From Actinoplanes lobatus (GTDB lineage Bacteria; Actinomycetota; Actinomycetes; Mycobacteriales; Micromonosporaceae), in contig NZ_JACHNC010000001.1 of assembly GCF_014205215.1 (NCBI RefSeq), forward strand, positions 2,361,001 to 2,425,000: a stretch of 64,000 nucleotides of DNA, in the 5' to 3' direction. The notes under the pieces are model-generated. The model ran no database searches and was not told the origin of the DNA. It was given only the letters and a program-made list of their open reading frames with translations. The position numbers and the translations under genes are program-made. Shown piece after piece: positions 9,235 through 19,420 of the stretch (position 1 is the first letter of the stretch; each line of letters begins with the position of its first letter).

Positions 9235-11730
9235 TCACAAGCGGGGATCCACCGGTTCCGACTCGGCTGCCAGGATCGCGAAGACCAGCTCGTGCACCCG
9301 CCAGGCCGGAGAACCCTCGGCCAGCCGGTCCAGCGCCGCCAGACCGAGACCGTGCTCACGCAGAGCCAGCGACCGTTTCCGGCCCAGGTTCCGCCGGCGG
9401 AGCTGGTCCAGCTGTTCCGGCCGGGTGTACTCCGGGCCGTAGATGATCCGCAGGTACTCACGGCCACGGCACTTCACGCCGGGCTGAACGAGACGGCCCT
9501 TCGCGTCGGTCCGGGCGAGCCCGGCCCACGGCTTGACCACCATGCCCTCCCCGCCGGCCGCCGTCAGTGTCAGCCACCACTCGGTGGCGGCGGCCTCCGC
9601 CGCCGGATCGTCCAGGTCGACGATCATCCGCCGGGTGGGCGTGAAGAGCTCCGGGTCTGCCGCGACCAGGCGGTCCGCCAGCGCCAGGTGCCAGTCGTGG
9701 TCCCTGTTCGCGTACGAGACCCCGGCGCCCGCCAGCACGGCGAACGGAGCGAGGGTGACCCCGGAGAGGCCGTCGGTCGGTTTCACATAGGCCCGGTAGG
9801 CCGCCGAGAATCCCTCGATCTCGGTGGCCCGCAGCTCCAGCCGGTCCCGCAGTCCGCCGACGTCGAGCCCGCGCCCGGCCACCCGCTCCAGCACCGTGAG
9901 CGCGGCGGGGAGTGCGGCCCGGCCGGCCGCACCGACCCCGGCGTACTGGTCCCGGATGAGGCTGCCCGCCTTCGCCGACCAGGGCAGCAACTCGGTGTCC
10001 AGGAGCAGCCAGCCGGTCTCCAGCTCGGCGAAGAGCGGGGCGGCCGCGGCCCGGATGCGGGCCAGCAACGGCCCGTCCAGCTCCGGGCCGAAGAACGGGC
10101 GGCCGGTCCGGGTCCAGACGGCGTCGCCCGTGCCGGTGACGGAGACCCGCACCACGGCCCGGGAGCCCATGTGCTTCTCCTCGCACACCACCCGCTCCAC
10201 CCCGGCGGCACGCAGGTCCGCGAAGGCCGAGGACGGGTGCTCCAGGTAGCCCTCCACGGTCGAGCTCGTGCACGGCGCCATCGTGGGCGGCAGCCAGACC
10301 AGGGTCTCCGGGTCGACCGAGAACCGCCCCATGACCTCCAGGGCCGCGGCCGCGTTCTCGGCGGGGACGGTGGTCTGCCCGTACCCGTAATCGATGTGCC
10401 GACGGCCCGTCACGTCCGCGATGTCCAGGCCCTGATCGGGTTTGGCCGGAGTCGTGAGCAGAGGCCGGACCGGCGCGTAGTACTCCTTCGCGGCCGGGAC
10501 CGCGACCAGCTCGCGCGACGGCCAGCGGAGCGCGGTGAGCGCGCCGCCGAAGACGCAACCGGTGTCCAGGCAGATGGTGTTGTTGATCCACTCCGGGACC
10601 GGGGTGGGGACGTGGCCGTAGACGACGGCGGCCGAGCCGCGGTACTCCCGGGCCCAGGGGTAGCGGACCGGCAGACCGTACTCGTCGGTCTCGCCGGTGG
10701 TCTCGCCGTAGAGCGCGAAACTGCGCACCCGGCCCGAGGCCCGCCCGTGGTAGGCCTCCTTGAGACCGGCGTGCGCCACCACCAGGTTGCCGTCGTCGAG
10801 CACGTAGTGGCTGACCAGGCCGTCGATGAAGACCCGCACCTCGGCGACGAACGCCGGGTCCTCCGCCTCGAGCTGCTCCAGGGTCTCCGGCAGACCGTGG
10901 GTGAGCTGGACGTTGCGCCCGTTCAGCTTGCGAGCCAGCTTCTGCTCGTGGTTGCCCGGCACACAGATCGCGTGCCCGGCCGCCACCATGCCCATGACCA
11001 GCCGCAGGACTCCCGGCGAATCCGGGCCGCGGTCGACCAGGTCACCGACGAAGACCGCCTTGCGGCCCTCCGGGTGCACGGCGTCGACCGGCCGGTCGCG
11101 CTCGTCGCGGACCAGCTGCCAGCCCAGCTTGCCGAGCAGCGCCTCCAGCTCGGCCCGGCAGCCGTGCACGTCGCCGATGATGTCGAACGGCCCGTGCTCG
11201 CTCTTCAGGTCGTTGAAGAGCTTCTCGTAGCGGATCTCGGCGGCGGCGATCTCGTCCACCCCGCGCAGCACGTGGATCTTGCGGAAGCCCTCCTTGGCCA
11301 GCTGCCCGAGAGAACGCCGCAGGTCACGGTGCATCCGGGTGATCACCTGGCGCCCGAAGGTCCGGTCCGTACGGGCCTGCGTGCGCTCCCAGGCCAGTGA
11401 CTCCGGCACGTCCAGCACGATCGCCGTCGGCAGCACGTCGTGCTCGCGGGCCACCTTGACCAGGCCGGCCCGGGCGTGCGACTGGAGGTTGGTGGCGTCC
11501 ACCACGGTCAGCCGGCCGGCGGCCAGCCGCTTGCCGGCCACGTAGTGCAGCACGTCGAACGCGTCGGACGAGGCGGACTGGTCGTTCTCGTCGTCGGCCA
11601 CCAGGCCACGGAAGAAGTCCGAGGAGAGGACCTGGGTGGGCGCCCAGTGCCGGGCCGCGAAGGTCGACTTGCCGGAACCGGAGATGCCGACCAGGGCCAC
11701 GAGCGACAGCTCGGGAACGTCGAGGATCAT
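9235..11730 (-). CDS. pnkp: Bacterial Pnkp: polynucleotide kinase-phosphatase-ligase
   Basis: The 831-residue three-domain RNA end-healing enzyme begins with an N-terminal 5'-OH kinase domain whose P-loop GISGSGKST is at residues 15-23. A central calcineurin-like 2',3'-phosphatase follows (DIIGDVHGC, VGDLVDRGPDS, GNHEQ). The C-terminal adenylyltransferase/ligase domain carries lysine motif EEKHMGSR, with later ligase motifs ending in VKPWAG. Bacterial Pnkp repairs tRNAs cut by ribotoxins, and full ligation requires Hen1. The ATG at 11730 overlaps the hen1 stop (ATGA), so the two are translationally coupled. Length and domain order are normal for the family. Confidence 0.95.
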   Translation of the reverse strand: MILDVPELSLVALVGISGSGKSTFAARHWAPTQVLSSDFFRGLVADDENDQSASSDAFDVLHYVAGKRLAAGRLTVVDATNLQSHARAGLVKVAREHDVLPTAIVLDVPESLAWERTQARTDRTFGRQVITRMHRDLRRSLGQLAKEGFRKIHVLRGVDEIAAAEIRYEKLFNDLKSEHGPFDIIGDVHGCRAELEALLGKLGWQLVRDERDRPVDAVHPEGRKAVFVGDLVDRGPDSPGVLRLVMGMVAAGHAICVPGNHEQKLARKLNGRNVQLTHGLPETLEQLEAEDPAFVAEVRVFIDGLVSHYVLDDGNLVVAHAGLKEAYHGRASGRVRSFALYGETTGETDEYGLPVRYPWAREYRGSAAVVYGHVPTPVPEWINNTICLDTGCVFGGALTALRWPSRELVAVPAAKEYYAPVRPLLTTPAKPDQGLDIADVTGRRHIDYGYGQTTVPAENAAAALEVMGRFSVDPETLVWLPPTMAPCTSSTVEGYLEHPSSAFADLRAAGVERVVCEEKHMGSRAVVRVSVTGTGDAVWTRTGRPFFGPELDGPLLARIRAAAAPLFAELETGWLLLDTELLPWSAKAGSLIRDQYAGVGAAGRAALPAALTVLERVAGRGLDVGGLRDRLELRATEIEGFSAAYRAYVKPTDGLSGVTLAPFAVLAGAGVSYANRDHDWHLALADRLVAADPELFTPTRRMIVDLDDPAAEAAATEWWLTLTAAGGEGMVVKPWAGLARTDAKGRLVQPGVKCRGREYLRIIYGPEYTRPEQLDQLRRRNLGRKRSLALREHGLGLAALDRLAEGSPAWRVHELVFAILAAESEPVDPRL

Positions 11731-13088
11731 GCGGTCACCTCCGAGATCTTGAAGAGAGCGAGCTGGGTGGGTGCGCCGGTGACCTCGTCCGCCTCGCCGA
11801 CCCCACGGATCGTCACCGTGTAGCCGTGCGCGGCGGCGACCGACTCCGCCCACGCGGCGAACTCGGCCCGGGTCCACTCGAAGCGGTGGTCCGAGTGACG
11901 CATCCCGGACAGCCCCTCGTAGTGCACGTTGTACTCCACGTTCGGCGTGGTCACGATCACGGCGCCGGGCCGCGCGTGGCCGAAGACGGCGGCCTCCAGA
12001 GCGGGCAGCCGGGGCAGGTCGATGTGCTCGATGACCTCCATCAGCACCGCCGCGTCGAAACCGCGGAGCCGGTCGTCGCGGTAGGTCAGCGCGGTCTGGA
12101 TCAACCGGATCCGGTCCTTCTGCCGTTCGGGCAGCCGGTCCAGCCGGAGCCGGCGGGCCGCCTGCTCCAGCGAGCGGGTGGACACGTCGGCGCCGACGAT
12201 CTCGGTGAGGCCCCGGTCCTTGACCAGGGCGGTCAGCAGCGCGCCGCCACCGCAGCCCAGGTCCAGGACGCGGGACGCGCCCACCTCGGTGAGAGCGGCA
12301 AGCACGGCCTCCCGGCGCTGCTCGGCCAGCGGGGCGCGGCGGGCCACCGGCAGCTCGGCCTCCTCCTCGGTGGCCGGCTGATCCGCCTCCAGCAGTTCGA
12401 GGGCGGTGGTCGCCAGCGACCGGCGGTGCGCCAGGTACCGCCGGGCGATCAGCACCTTCTCCGGGTGGGCGGCGAGCCAGCCCTCACCGGAGCGCAGCAG
12501 CTTCTCGATCTCGTCCGGAGCGACCCAGTAGTGCTTCCCGTCGTCCAGCACCGGCAGCAGCACGTACAGATGGTTCAGCGCGTCGGCGACCCGAAGCTCG
12601 CCGGACAGGTGCACGTCGACATAGCGGCTGTCGCCGCCGATTTCCGCCTCGAACGGGATCGGGGTGGCCGTGACCTGCCAGCCGAGCGGGGTGAACAGGC
12701 GGCTCACCAGCTCCGGGGTGCCGCGCAGCACCGGCACGTGGATCTCCAGCGGGATGCTGGTGGCGGCCAGCTCGGGCCGGTCCCGTGAGGCGCCGCGCAG
12801 GGCGCTGCGGAACACCTTGGCCAGGGCGCTCGCCAGCAGGCTGGAGGCCGCGTACGGCCGATCGTTCACGTACTGGCTCAGCTCGAACGCGTCCCGCTGC
12901 GCCCGCAGCCGCTGTGGGTCGATGTCCAGCAGCAGGGCCGCGGTGCACCGGTCCTCCTCCGCCTCGGGGTAGAGGACGTGCGCCGTGCCGGTGGGCACGT
13001 CGAAGGAGTGCACCTTGCCGGGATGCTTGACCAGCAGATAGCCCAGGTCGGTGGCGGGCCGATGGGTGGTCGTCAGGGTGAGCAGCAC
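11727..13088 (-). CDS. hen1: Hen1: 3'-terminal RNA ribose 2'-O-methyltransferase
   Basis: The protein has 453 residues. The N-terminal half is the bacterial Hen1 ligase-activating domain that partners Pnkp. The C-terminal half is the methyltransferase, with SAM loop VLDLGCGGGALL and metal-binding cluster EVIEHIDLPRL plus the downstream SDHRFEWTR histidine. It methylates the 2'-OH at the cleavage site during repair, making the RNA resistant to re-cutting. The GTG start at 13088 is the first in frame. It is the upstream gene of the hen1-pnkp operon, in the usual bacterial order. Confidence 0.95.
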   Translation of the reverse strand: MLLTLTTTHRPATDLGYLLVKHPGKVHSFDVPTGTAHVLYPEAEEDRCTAALLLDIDPQRLRAQRDAFELSQYVNDRPYAASSLLASALAKVFRSALRGASRDRPELAATSIPLEIHVPVLRGTPELVSRLFTPLGWQVTATPIPFEAEIGGDSRYVDVHLSGELRVADALNHLYVLLPVLDDGKHYWVAPDEIEKLLRSGEGWLAAHPEKVLIARRYLAHRRSLATTALELLEADQPATEEEAELPVARRAPLAEQRREAVLAALTEVGASRVLDLGCGGGALLTALVKDRGLTEIVGADVSTRSLEQAARRLRLDRLPERQKDRIRLIQTALTYRDDRLRGFDAAVLMEVIEHIDLPRLPALEAAVFGHARPGAVIVTTPNVEYNVHYEGLSGMRHSDHRFEWTRAEFAAWAESVAAAHGYTVTIRGVGEADEVTGAPTQLALFKISEVTA

Positions 13089-13141
13089 GCGTCGATCGTG
13101 TCAGGAGCCCGCGACTCCGGCGATCGATTTGTGCCGGCCGC

Positions 13142-13327
13142 TCAGCGGTAGTCGTCGTCGAATTCGACCACGCGGCCCTGCTCCTGGGCGTCCCACTCGC
13201 TGACGTCGTCGGTGTGGGGCAGCTCGTCGTCCGAGTCGTCGTCCTGCAGGCTGGGTACCGCGATCATCGCCTGCTCGGCCGCGTCGACCTCGGGTGTCTC
13301 CAGGTCGATCTCCATCGGCTGCGTCAT
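13142..13327 (-). CDS. Small acidic hypothetical protein (61 aa)
   Basis: The translation begins MTQPMEIDLETPEVDAAEQA and ends VEFDDDYR. About a third of the residues are Asp or Glu, so the protein is probably disordered. ATG 13327 has AGGAAG 7 nt upstream, a convincing ribosome site. It lies 53 bp upstream of hen1 on the same strand and might be co-transcribed with the RNA repair genes. Function unknown. Confidence 0.7.
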   Translation of the reverse strand: MTQPMEIDLETPEVDAAEQAMIAVPSLQDDDSDDELPHTDDVSEWDAQEQGRVVEFDDDYR

Positions 13328-13687
13328 CCTCGGCTTCCTTCCGTGCTCGGCGGCTATCGGCTCCGGGGTGGTCCGGTCTCTCTGGTGCTCGGGTCGTGTG
13401 GTCCTCGTCTCATGGTGCGCGTTGCCCGGCCGCGATGCCGCCCAAACGGGCAGGTGCCGCATCTTCTGGCGGTGGCGAGGGCGGCCCGATCACGGAGCGC
13501 AAGGGGAACAAGGGCCACAGTCGGCGCGAACCGGCCGGGCGATTGCCGCTTATATACCAATCGCGGGTCTCGTAGTACGGATTTCGGGGCGATTTCCGCT
13601 ACGCAACGCGACTGCGGAATACTGCCTGCTGGAGGACAGCGCGGTCCTGCCCTCTGCTGCCCGTACCAAAGAGCAAGGAGCGCACCG
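13328..13687. other. Divergent promoter region upstream of fba
   Basis: There is no supportable gene in these 360 bp. An AT-rich patch (TTATATACC) at 13550-13558 stands out and may contain the fba promoter. The fba ribosome site AAGGAG is at 13675-13680. Confidence 0.5.
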
Positions 13688-14713
<1,026 letters not shown>

Positions 14714-14720
14714 TTCCGCG

Positions 14721-14757
14721 ACGACGGCCGGTCCCCTTCGTGGGGACCGGCCGTCGT
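14721..14757 (+). terminator. Terminator after fba
   Basis: A perfect 16-bp stem (14721-14736 with 14742-14757) and a 5-nt TTCGT loop, 7 bp after the fba stop. Confidence 0.92.
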
Positions 14758-14816
14758 TGTCTTGCGGGGTCACGCAGAGGCACGGGTACCATCGACCGAT
14801 CAAGATCGGCGGGACG

Positions 14817-15338
14817 GTGGTCGTGCTCGGAATCGAGGGCTGGAAACCCGAGTGGCATCACGATGCCGAAGCCCTCGCCGCCGCCCATCGACACATGTTC
14901 GTGCGGCTCATCGGCCGGAAACTGCGATCAAGCCACCTCATGTGGGATGTGGCTCAGCGTGGTTGGTTCGCCGACGGTCCGGTGATCCTCGACTTCGGAT
15001 TGAGTCGCGTAGAGATCACTCACCGTAAATTCGATGAGTGCGCGATCACCTGGGACCAGATCGACATGAGCGTCCCGATCGACTGGTACGAACACTTCGA
15101 CTGGCGGTCCGACCCGAACGCCGCGCTGCGCCAGGCCCGCGACCGCCCGCTTCGCGCCGTCAACATCATCGAGCGGACCACCTCGGCCGACTGGCGGCCC
15201 CGCGTGCTGCACGCCGTCGAATTCCTCTTCGACGGCGCGCGCCTCGCGATCTACAACGCCATGGACGAGAACGGCATCACCGACGTCCCCGAAGCCGAGC
15301 TGCCCGCCGCACACTGGCGGCGCGTGCACGTCGCCTGA
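14817..15338 (+). CDS. Hypothetical protein (about 173 aa)
   Basis: The translation runs VVVLGIEGWKPEWHHDAEAL and ends HWRRVHVA. It is soluble, rich in Trp and His, with no signal or membrane segment. A conserved-looking core is DFGLSRVEITHRKFDECAI. I do not recognise the family. The start is uncertain between GTG 14817 and GTG 14823, with only a weak GGGACG upstream. It sits alone between the fba terminator and a convergent gene 5 bp away. Confidence 0.7.
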   Translation: MVVLGIEGWKPEWHHDAEALAAAHRHMFVRLIGRKLRSSHLMWDVAQRGWFADGPVILDFGLSRVEITHRKFDECAITWDQIDMSVPIDWYEHFDWRSDPNAALRQARDRPLRAVNIIERTTSADWRPRVLHAVEFLFDGARLAIYNAMDENGITDVPEAELPAAHWRRVHVA

Positions 15339-15343
15339 CGGGG

Positions 15344-15685
15344 TCAGTAGCTGCCGCCACCGCCGCTGTCGCCGCCGCCGCTCCAGCCACCGCCACTGTC
15401 GCCGCCGCCCCAGCCGCCACCGCCGCTGTCGGAGCCGCTCCATCCGCCACCGCCGCTGTCGGAGCCGCTCCATCCGCCGCCGCTGTCACTCGACGACGAA
15501 CCGCTGTCGCTCCACGAGTGGTCATCCGAGGAGCCACCGTCGTGGTGGTGACTGTGCGAGGCCGCCGCCCAGCCACCACCGGAGTGGGACCGGTGGGCGC
15601 GCCGGCCGGCACCCCTGGTGAGCTTGAAAACGAGCACGACCGCCAACAGCGCGATGACAACGATGAAGAACACGGTCAGATCCAT
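15344..15685 (-). CDS. Small membrane protein with Gly/Ser/Trp repeat tail
   Basis: The 113-residue protein begins with a single helix (MDLTVFFIVVIALLAVVLVF), followed by a basic and His-rich stretch. It ends in a tail of Gly-Gly-Trp-Ser-Gly-Ser-Asp-Ser repeats closing with GGGGSY. Tandem repeats are visible in the DNA at 15360-15480. Proteins with one N-terminal helix and a GSW-rich tail are common in actinomycetes, and their role is unknown. It is 23 bp downstream of, and co-directional with, the LOG-family gene. Confidence 0.7.
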   Translation of the reverse strand: MDLTVFFIVVIALLAVVLVFKLTRGAGRRAHRSHSGGGWAAASHSHHHDGGSSDDHSWSDSGSSSSDSGGGWSGSDSGGGGWSGSDSGGGGWGGGDSGGGWSGGGDSGGGGSY

Positions 15686-15708
15686 GGATGCAGTGTGCGA
15701 TACCCCCG

Positions 15709-16920
15709 CTACTTCGCCGATGGCGCAGGTGAGAGGGCTGCCATGGCCTCGTCCAGTGAGTCGGTGACGACGAGCAGACCGGACTGGTCGCCGTGCGGGG
15801 AACGGGCCAGCAACGGTCCGAGGAGATCCACCACCGGCAGCGCGGACCAGTGCTCCACACCGAGGAACACGTACGCCCCGGACGGCCCGTCGGTGGCGTA
15901 GAACGTCTTGGTCGCCGCCTGGAAGATCTCCTGCACGGTCCCGGCCCAGCCCGGCGCGAACACGATCCCGCCCCGGGACAGCCGCAGGATCGAGTCCTCC
16001 CGCACCGCGTTGGAGAAGTACTTGCCGATCTGGCCGGCGAACAGGTTGGCCGGCTCGTGCCCGTACAGCCAGGTGGGCAGGGCCAGGCCGCCGTGCTGGA
16101 GCCGGCCGGCCACGTCGAGCTGCGGCAGCGGCCAGGTGGCCCGCACCGCCAGCGCGGCCGCGGTGTACGGCACGTGGTCCAGGAACTGCGGCGCGACCGC
16201 GAGCCGGTCGATCGCGACGGTGAGGTCGGACTCCGGGAACGAGGAGAAGTAGGCGCCCAGGTTGGCGGCCTCCATCACGCCCGGGCCGCCGCCGGTCACG
16301 ATCAGGCGCCCGGCGGCGGCCAGGCGGCGGGCCAGGGCCGCGACCATCCGGTACGGCCCCGAGCCCCGTGGCGCGGCATGGCCGCCCATGATCCCGATCG
16401 CCCCGCCCGGCCCATGCGCCGACACCCACGCGTTGAGCGCCTTGCCCAGCGCGTTGTCGATCCCGGCGTCGTGCAGCCGCTGGGCGAGTGCCTCCCGGAT
16501 GTCCGGAACAGCGCCGCCGTGCGCCACGAAATGGTCGTAGACGGCGGTGTCGTACATTCCGGCGAAGCCGTGCTCGGCGAACCCGGCGGACAGGTCCTCC
16601 GCCGTGTAGAGCAGCGCCGGATGCGTCGGGTAGGGCCGCCCGTCGAAGGGCGGGACCACCTGCGCCCCGCGCCGGATCAGGTCGGCCTCCACCTCCAGCC
16701 CGGCCAGATGGCAGCCGACGAAGACGGTGTCGCGGACGTCGATGCCGCTCAGATCGGGCGGGTCCTGGTCCAGGCGCAGGCCCAGGACACACAGGCCGGC
16801 CAGGGTGTTCCGGGCCAGGTGCACGTTCAGTTCGGCTCGGGTCTCGATCTCGTCGGCGGTTGCGTCGAAGGGCGTGTCGCCGCCGAGCACTGGTTGCAGG
16901 GGATCGGGCATACCGTCCAT
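15709..16920 (-). CDS. LOG-family Rossmann nucleotide-binding protein
   Basis: The protein has about 403 residues. The core carries IGIMGGHAAPRGSG, VTGGGPGVMEAANLGAY and FAPGWAGTVQEIFQAA. These correspond to the GGG.xGxME and PGGxGTxxE motifs of the lysine-decarboxylase-like (LOG) fold that hydrolyses nucleoside 5'-monophosphates. The first 130 residues are an extra domain not found in short LOG proteins, so it is a long actinobacterial variant. The start is set at ATG 16920; GTG 16938 and ATG 16911 are also in frame without clear ribosome sites. Confidence 0.82.
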   Translation of the reverse strand: MDGMPDPLQPVLGGDTPFDATADEIETRAELNVHLARNTLAGLCVLGLRLDQDPPDLSGIDVRDTVFVGCHLAGLEVEADLIRRGAQVVPPFDGRPYPTHPALLYTAEDLSAGFAEHGFAGMYDTAVYDHFVAHGGAVPDIREALAQRLHDAGIDNALGKALNAWVSAHGPGGAIGIMGGHAAPRGSGPYRMVAALARRLAAAGRLIVTGGGPGVMEAANLGAYFSSFPESDLTVAIDRLAVAPQFLDHVPYTAAALAVRATWPLPQLDVAGRLQHGGLALPTWLYGHEPANLFAGQIGKYFSNAVREDSILRLSRGGIVFAPGWAGTVQEIFQAATKTFYATDGPSGAYVFLGVEHWSALPVVDLLGPLLARSPHGDQSGLLVVTDSLDEAMAALSPAPSAK

Positions 16921-16968
16921 CTTGCTCGCACCGAGCACGTCGTTGACGCACTACCTAGAGTTGTCGAT

Positions 16969-17961
16969 ATGCGTGCTGCGTCGGGGTCACTGTTCGGATT
17001 GGCGTACGGGGATTCGCTCGGGAAGCCGACCGAGTTCCAGGAGTACGCGTCGATCGTCGCCCGGTACGGTCCCGGCGGCCCACGGCAGCTGGTCGGCGAG
17101 CCGGCCCTGGTCACCGACGACACGCAGATGGCCCTGGCGGTCGGCGAGGCGCTGCTCGAGGTCGGCGCCGACGTCACCCCGGCCGCTCTCGAGCCGGTGC
17201 TGCGCCGACGCTTCCTGGCCTGGGCGGCCAGCCCGGAGAACGACCGGGCGCCCGGCATGACCTGCCTGCGGGCCATCGGGCTGCTCGCCGACGGCCGGCC
17301 GTGGACCCGGGCCACCCAGGCCGACTCGAAGGGCTGCGGCGCCAACATGCGGGTCACCCCGGTGGGCCTGGTTCCCGGGCTCACCGACGACCAGCGGGCC
17401 GGGGTGGCACAGTTCCAGGCGGCCCTCACGCACGGCCATCCGACCGGGCTGGCGGCGAGCGAGCTCACCGCGTACGCCTGCCTCTGGCTCCGGAACGGCC
17501 TCGCGCCGGCCGATCTGCTCGCCGCCCTCCGGGATCGCTGCTCCGCGCAGCGGAAGGTCTATCGGGGCGACTGGCTCGGGGAGCTGTGGCAGCGCCCGAC
17601 GGTGACCTCGCCGGAGGACTTCATCGCCCGCGGCTGGGACGAGTGCGCCGCCGCGCTGGACCGGGTCGAGGCCGCGCTCGCGAAGGGCGATCACGCCGGT
17701 GACCCGTGCCTGGCCACCGGCGCCGGCTGGATCGCCGAGGAGGCGCTGGCCACCGCCCTCTACTGCTACCTGATCTCCCCGCACGACCCGGTCACCGTCG
17801 TCGGCCGTGGCGCGGCCTCGTCCGGCGACTCGGATTCCATCGCCTGCCTGGCGGGGGCCTTCGCGGGCGCGTCGCTCGGCCTCTCCGCGTGGCCGGACGA
17901 GTGGCAGACCCAGATCGAGTACGCCGACCGGCTGTTCCGCCTCGGCGGGGCCTGGGACTGA
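16969..17961 (+). CDS. ADP-ribosylglycohydrolase family protein
   Basis: The 330-residue DraG/ARH-type hydrolase removes ADP-ribose from modified targets. The metal-binding set is intact: AYGDSLGKPTEF near the N-terminus, TDDTQMALA, and SSGDSDSIACLAGAFAGA near the C-terminus, giving the Asp residues that hold two Mg ions. ATG 16969 fits the reading. It is divergent from the LOG gene with about 48 bp between starts, so the promoter is very short. Confidence 0.92.
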   Translation: MRAASGSLFGLAYGDSLGKPTEFQEYASIVARYGPGGPRQLVGEPALVTDDTQMALAVGEALLEVGADVTPAALEPVLRRRFLAWAASPENDRAPGMTCLRAIGLLADGRPWTRATQADSKGCGANMRVTPVGLVPGLTDDQRAGVAQFQAALTHGHPTGLAASELTAYACLWLRNGLAPADLLAALRDRCSAQRKVYRGDWLGELWQRPTVTSPEDFIARGWDECAAALDRVEAALAKGDHAGDPCLATGAGWIAEEALATALYCYLISPHDPVTVVGRGAASSGDSDSIACLAGAFAGASLGLSAWPDEWQTQIEYADRLFRLGGAWD

Positions 17962-18024
17962 AAAGGCCGCACGAAACGCGGTCTTGAAGGGAATGCGGTC
18001 GCTCCGGACGGGTTGAATGGGGTC

Positions 18025-18447
18025 ATGCAGAACCTCCTTCCCGAGCCGCCGGCCACCCGCCTGCCCGCCGACGCCGAGGCCGACAAGGCTCTCGCCGAGG
18101 CCACCGCCGCGGGCACCGACGAGGCCTTCAAGGCGGTCGCCGCCAAGTACCCCGCGTACAGCGCCGCCTGGGCGCCCCTGGCCGCCGCGGCGCTGGCCGC
18201 CGATGAGCCGGTCACCGCGTACGCGTACGCCCGCACCGGATACCACCGCGGCCTGGACGCGCTGCGCCGTAACGGCTGGAAGGGCCACGGCCCGGTGCCC
18301 TGGGCGCACGAGCCGAACCAGGGCTTCCTGCGCTGCCTGCACGTCCTGTCGCAGGCCGCCGCCGTGATCGGTGAGGCGGACGAGGCGGCCCGTTGCGCCC
18401 AGTTCCTGCGGGACAGCGACCCGGCGGCGGCCGACGCCCTGACCTGA
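18025..18447 (+). CDS. DUF3151 family protein
   Basis: The 140-residue soluble protein begins MQNLLPEPPATRLPADAEAD. It contains the conserved core YAYARTGYHRGLDALRRNGWKG and VPWAHEPNQGFLRCL typical of DUF3151. In mycobacteria the same family is encoded close to fba, as here. TTG 18013 in frame could extend it by four residues. Function is unknown; the Ala-rich helical pattern is TPR-like. Confidence 0.9.
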   Translation: MQNLLPEPPATRLPADAEADKALAEATAAGTDEAFKAVAAKYPAYSAAWAPLAAAALAADEPVTAYAYARTGYHRGLDALRRNGWKGHGPVPWAHEPNQGFLRCLHVLSQAAAVIGEADEAARCAQFLRDSDPAAADALT

Positions 18448-18459
18448 TCCGTTCCGGTC

Positions 18460-18489
18460 GACGGCGGGCGTCCCGTGGCGCCCGCCGTC
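18460..18489 (+). terminator. Terminator after DUF3151 gene
   Basis: GACGGCGGGCG (18460-18470) pairs perfectly with CGCCCGCCGTC (18479-18489) over an 8-nt loop. Confidence 0.85.
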
Positions 18490-18562
18490 CCTCCTATGTG
18501 TTTGCTGTGTGGAGAGTTCCCGTTAATTCGCCCGCCAGATAGCGGGTCCAGCATGGCGATCC

Positions 18563-19420
18563 GTGACGGCGAGCGACAGACATTCCGGATTCCGGCCGGA
18601 CATCGAGGGACTGCGTGCCATCGCCGTCACCCTGGTGGTTCTCGGTCACGCCGGGGTCCCCGGGCTGGCGGGTGGCTACGTCGGCGTGGACGTGTTCTTC
18701 GTGATCTCCGGCTGCCTGATCACCGCACTGCTGCTGCGGGAACTCGACCGGACCGGCACCGTCTCGCTGGCCGGCTTCTACGCACGCCGGGCCACCCGCC
18801 TGCTGCCCGCCTCGACGGTCGTGGCCGTCGCGACGCTGATCGGGGCCTGGCTGTGGCTGCCGCCGACCCGCTTCGCGTCGATCTCCACGGACGCCCTGTT
18901 CAGCACGTTCTACGGGATCAACTGGCGGCTCGCGGCCGAGGGCACCGACTACTTCAACGCCGCGGCCGACCCGTCACCCCTGCAACATCTCTGGTCGCTC
19001 GCCGTCGAGGAGCAGTTCTACCTGGTCTGGCCGCTGCTCCTGCTGGTCGTCACCGGCCGCCGGTCGTTGCGGATCGTGCTCGGCGCGGTGATCGCCGCCT
19101 CGCTCGCGGTCAGTGTGTGGCAGAGCGGCGCGGCCGTCTCCTGGGCCTACTTCGGGGCGCACACCCGGGCCCATGAGCTGGCGATCGGGGCGCTGGTGGC
19201 GGTCTCCGCGGGTGCGCTCGCCCGGCTGCCGAGAGCCGTCGCCACTTCGCTGGCCTGGGCCGGGATCGCCGCCGTGCTGATCGCGGCGCTGACCTGGGCG
19301 CCGGGATGGGCGCTCTCGCGCTGGTCGCCTCCCTGTTCACGCCGCCGCTGCCGTACGGGCCGGCCGCCGAGGACACCATCGCCGCGATCAGCGCCGCCGG
19401 GGACCCGCTGGCCGAGGTGA
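18563..19420 (+). pseudogene. Acyltransferase-3 (OafA/YrhL type) N-terminal part, broken
   Basis: GTG 18563 opens a clear acyltransferase-3 membrane domain: GFRPDIEGLRAIAVTLVVLG, YVGVDVFFVISGCLI, FYARRATRLLPAS and LQHLWSLAVEEQFYLVWPL. These enzymes O-acylate cell-surface glycans. Family-like sequence stops at LTWAPGWAL near 19310, and the frame then runs into an Arg/Pro-rich nonsense tail to 19420. The helices normally found next, including the LYLWHWP and LVENP segments, are absent. The SGNH domain continues in another frame. I read this as an internal deletion of a few hundred bases plus a frame change. A sequencing or assembly error is possible. Confidence 0.8.
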
